A stretch of DNA of 31,351 bases. Origin: Cladosporium sp. IMV 00045. Lineage: Eukaryota; Ascomycota; Dothideomycetes; Cladosporiales; Cladosporiaceae. How positions within the stretch are numbered: the first letter of the stretch is position 1; every line of letters starts with the position of its first letter. A program made the position numbers and the translations under genes. The notes beneath the pieces are model-generated. The model was not told where the DNA came from. It did no database searches and was given only the letters and a program-made list of their open reading frames with translations. The stretch is from the NCBI GenBank assembly GCA_001931905.2, contig MSJI02000328.1, positions 1 to 31,351 on the forward strand. The letters are read 5' to 3'. Positions 29,521 through 31,351 of the stretch are shown here, piece after piece.

Positions 29521-30093
29521 GATGGCGGTGCTGGAGTTGAGGTGAAGTTATTAAGGATGGATTTTCGTAGTTGGTAGTGATTGTAGTGTCAAGCAGGTAC
29601 TGGCCCAGAAGGTTCAACAAAGAGCTCTGGGCAATGCGATCGGTCGATAAGGAGAGTTTGTTCGGCCGGCCTTGAACGTGACTGTGTGGATGTGAAGTGA
29701 AGGCGAATGGTGAGGTATTTAACAGTGCGGCAGACGAAGGTTGAGTGATGGTATCGGCGGTGGTAAGGAAAGTGAAGTGAAGTGATGTCGAGGTAGCAAG
29801 TGATGTATACGCAGCCTGGACTTCACTACTGCCCGCTCTCACATGGCGGAGGAGGGAAGCTTAAAGCAAGCCTCATGAAAGCACGGACCTAATTCGGCTG
29901 CTGCCGTTCCCGCATTTGGAAGTCGCGTCTCAAAGCGACTGCCCAAGCAACGACTGCTGCTTTTTGACAATACATTCATTTGTTTCTTCCTTTCACACGC
30001 ACTGCTTTCTATTCTGGACACGATAATACCTCACAACCATCCCCGGCGATGGTGTAGATAGGTGATACAGGAGATTACAGCAGAATCGCGACC
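29521..30093. other. Shared promoter region of TFA2 and MLP1
   Basis: 573 bases between two divergent housekeeping genes. A GAAGT-type short repeat occurs near 29769-29785. No TATA box or further gene is evident. Confidence 0.6.
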
Positions 30094-31351
30094 ATGAGGA
30101 CGCGCGCGAGAGCTGCCGACACGGCCGCTGTCAACGTACCCTACCTGGCGACTGCATACGATTTGCCAGAGGAAGAAATTCAGACCCTTCTCGATGGCCC
30201 TACCACCGAGCTCGTCAATCACTTCCTTGCCTCGGTCTCAGCAAAGGCAAATGAATTCGAGGAGCTCAAAGCAGAGAAGATTCGAGTCGATGTCGAATTA
30301 GAAAGCACTATTCGCACCTCCGAGACAAAAGTCAAGGCTCAAAAGGCTACCGTCACGAAGCACGCGAAAGAGATCGAGGAATTGCGTACAAAGCTCAATG
30401 ATGCCGAAGGTGCTCGTGAGGCTCTGTCAAGCGAGCTTGACCAACTCAAGAACTCATCCTCGATTTCGGGCGCAGAGGTGCAGACTCTCAAACAAAGGAT
30501 CGAAACATTGGAGGCTTCCAATCGCGACGCTCTGGCATTAGTAGAGAGCAAGTCTACCGAAAAAGACCGCCTGGCTACCGAGTTGAGCGAACAACATACC
30601 AAGCTTCTGGCTCTGCGCCGTGAAGTCAGTCAGCTCGAGGAGCGCAATCAATCGCTCGAAAATGCTGCCTCATCCCAGAAGTTCAAGGAACAATCATTAC
30701 AGCAAGAGATCGACCTCCTCAAGACCAACAACGAATGGCACAGTAACGAGCTCAAAACAAGGAGCCAAGAGCATGCCAAGTTCAGGAAGGAGAGGAATGC
30801 CAGGATCTCTTCTCTGCAGAGTGAGCTCGAGGAGAGCAACGCTACCGTTGAGGCTTTGCAGCGCACTGAATCAACACTGAGACACCGACTAGAGGAGGTG
30901 CAAGCCAAGGCAGACGAGGCCTTCGCTCGCAATGCTACCTTACAAGACGACTTTGCGAAGAAAGAGCAGGACTTCCGTGCACAAATCGACAACACAAAGC
31001 GCCTCGCAGACCTTCAAGCGCAGAACGCTTCGACGCACAAGGCTCGCCTGCAGGATGTTCAAGCTCAAGTCGACCAGATCAAGGACGACGCTGCCGAGGA
31101 AATTGGAAAGCTGCAAGCTGAGATCGAAACAGAACGTTCGGACAAGGAGCAGGCCGAGCAGCGTATCGCAGATCTCGAGCTCCAGGTTGAACGTCTCGAA
31201 CAACAACCTCGTCTGTCAGTTCCAGGAACACCAACCCGCAATGGTGGACTTGAGCCTTCGACTCCAGGCAAATTCGGCTCTCCCTCTGTGCCCGGATCGG
31301 CTCAGAAGCTTGCCCGCAACCTTTCGCACACGCAGCTGTACAGCCAATATG
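30094..31351 (+). CDS. MLP1: Nuclear pore basket protein Mlp1/Tpr, N-terminal part (runs off the window)
   Basis: An uninterrupted frame of 419 codons runs from ATG 30094 to the window end without a stop. The opening VPYLATAYDLPEEEIQTLLD followed by LVNHFLASVSAKANEFEEL matches the N-terminus of fungal Mlp1/Tpr proteins. The rest is almost entirely heptad-patterned coiled coil rich in Glu, Lys, Gln and Leu. It includes SNRDALALVESK, LRREVSQLEERNQSLENA, the conserved block KFRKERNARISSLQSEL and DAAEEIGKLQAEIETERSD. A short proline/glycine break (SVPGTPTRNGG...SVPGSAQK) precedes LSHTQLYSQY. Tpr proteins form the filaments of the nuclear basket and act in mRNA export, quality control and spindle-checkpoint anchoring. 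Family length is about 2000 residues, so most of the gene lies beyond the window. Confidence 0.92.
   Translation, partial: MRTRARAADTAAVNVPYLATAYDLPEEEIQTLLDGPTTELVNHFLASVSAKANEFEELKAEKIRVDVELESTIRTSETKVKAQKATVTKHAKEIEELRTKLNDAEGAREALSSELDQLKNSSSISGAEVQTLKQRIETLEASNRDALALVESKSTEKDRLATELSEQHTKLLALRREVSQLEERNQSLENAASSQKFKEQSLQQEIDLLKTNNEWHSNELKTRSQEHAKFRKERNARISSLQSELEESNATVEALQRTESTLRHRLEEVQAKADEAFARNATLQDDFAKKEQDFRAQIDNTKRLADLQAQNASTHKARLQDVQAQVDQIKDDAAEEIGKLQAEIETERSDKEQAEQRIADLELQVERLEQQPRLSVPGTPTRNGGLEPSTPGKFGSPSVPGSAQKLARNLSHTQLYSQY

Noticed and set aside
1..31351. tRNA genes, transposase or reverse-transcriptase genes, CRISPR arrays
   Set aside because: I looked for A/B-box pairs (GGTTCGA-type), long terminal or inverted repeats, and regular spacer arrays on both strands and found none. 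Only the tandem arrays at 27336-28409 and the gap duplication are repetitive.

Overview
This window is nuclear DNA from a filamentous ascomycete (Pezizomycotina). It is intron-bearing, with mostly short introns of about 54-67 nt, GT..AG junctions and CTAAC/CTGAC-like branch points. Every recognisable gene has a fungal-type product. The families recalled as best matches (a lineage-expanded hypothetical family, a cysteine-rich F-box family, the YTH protein with its N-terminal extension) point to Dothideomycetes, possibly black yeasts of the Teratosphaeriaceae/Mycosphaerellales. That placement comes from recalled families, not from a search.

Layout, left to right: nuclear ATP9 precursor (589-1287, +); a gene-poor stretch; the tRNA 2-thiolation enzyme NCS6/CTU1 (2797-4161, -); a TATA promoter and a secreted endonuclease/exonuclease/phosphatase-family nuclease (5179-7150, +); a frameshifted relic of a Dothideomycete hypothetical family (7529-8745, -); a YTH-domain m6A-reader gene (9135-11624, -); about 1.8 kb with no gene; a 214-aa four-helix membrane protein (13416-14191, +); an F-box/cysteine-rich protein (14366-14998, -).

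Next comes a 20-N assembly gap (17579-17598) flanked by two diverged copies of one 1.7-kb segment. Each copy carries the 3' end of a conserved fungal protein of unknown function. The complete gene is at 19028-20251 (-), and a truncated copy lies left of the gap at 17321-17578. Coding bases in the two copies differ only synonymously, while the non-coding parts are strongly diverged with indels. This looks like two haplotypes or homeologs placed side by side, as expected from a diploid or hybrid genome.

To the right lie a LURP-one/Tubby-like protein (22282-23132, -), a class I/II PLP aminotransferase (24358-26041, +), an unresolved small Cys/His-containing gene (26376-26860, +), two adjacent degenerate tandem arrays (about 36-bp units, then about 87-bp units in an A/B arrangement; 27336-28409), TFIIE beta (28669-29520, -), and divergently from it the N-terminal part of the nuclear-pore basket protein Mlp1/Tpr (30094 to the window end, +).

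The genes do not form a pathway or cluster. Most are housekeeping (respiration, tRNA modification, transcription, nuclear pore, RNA reading), interspersed with fungus-specific unknowns and decaying repeats. I found no tRNA, rRNA, transposon ORF or CRISPR array.
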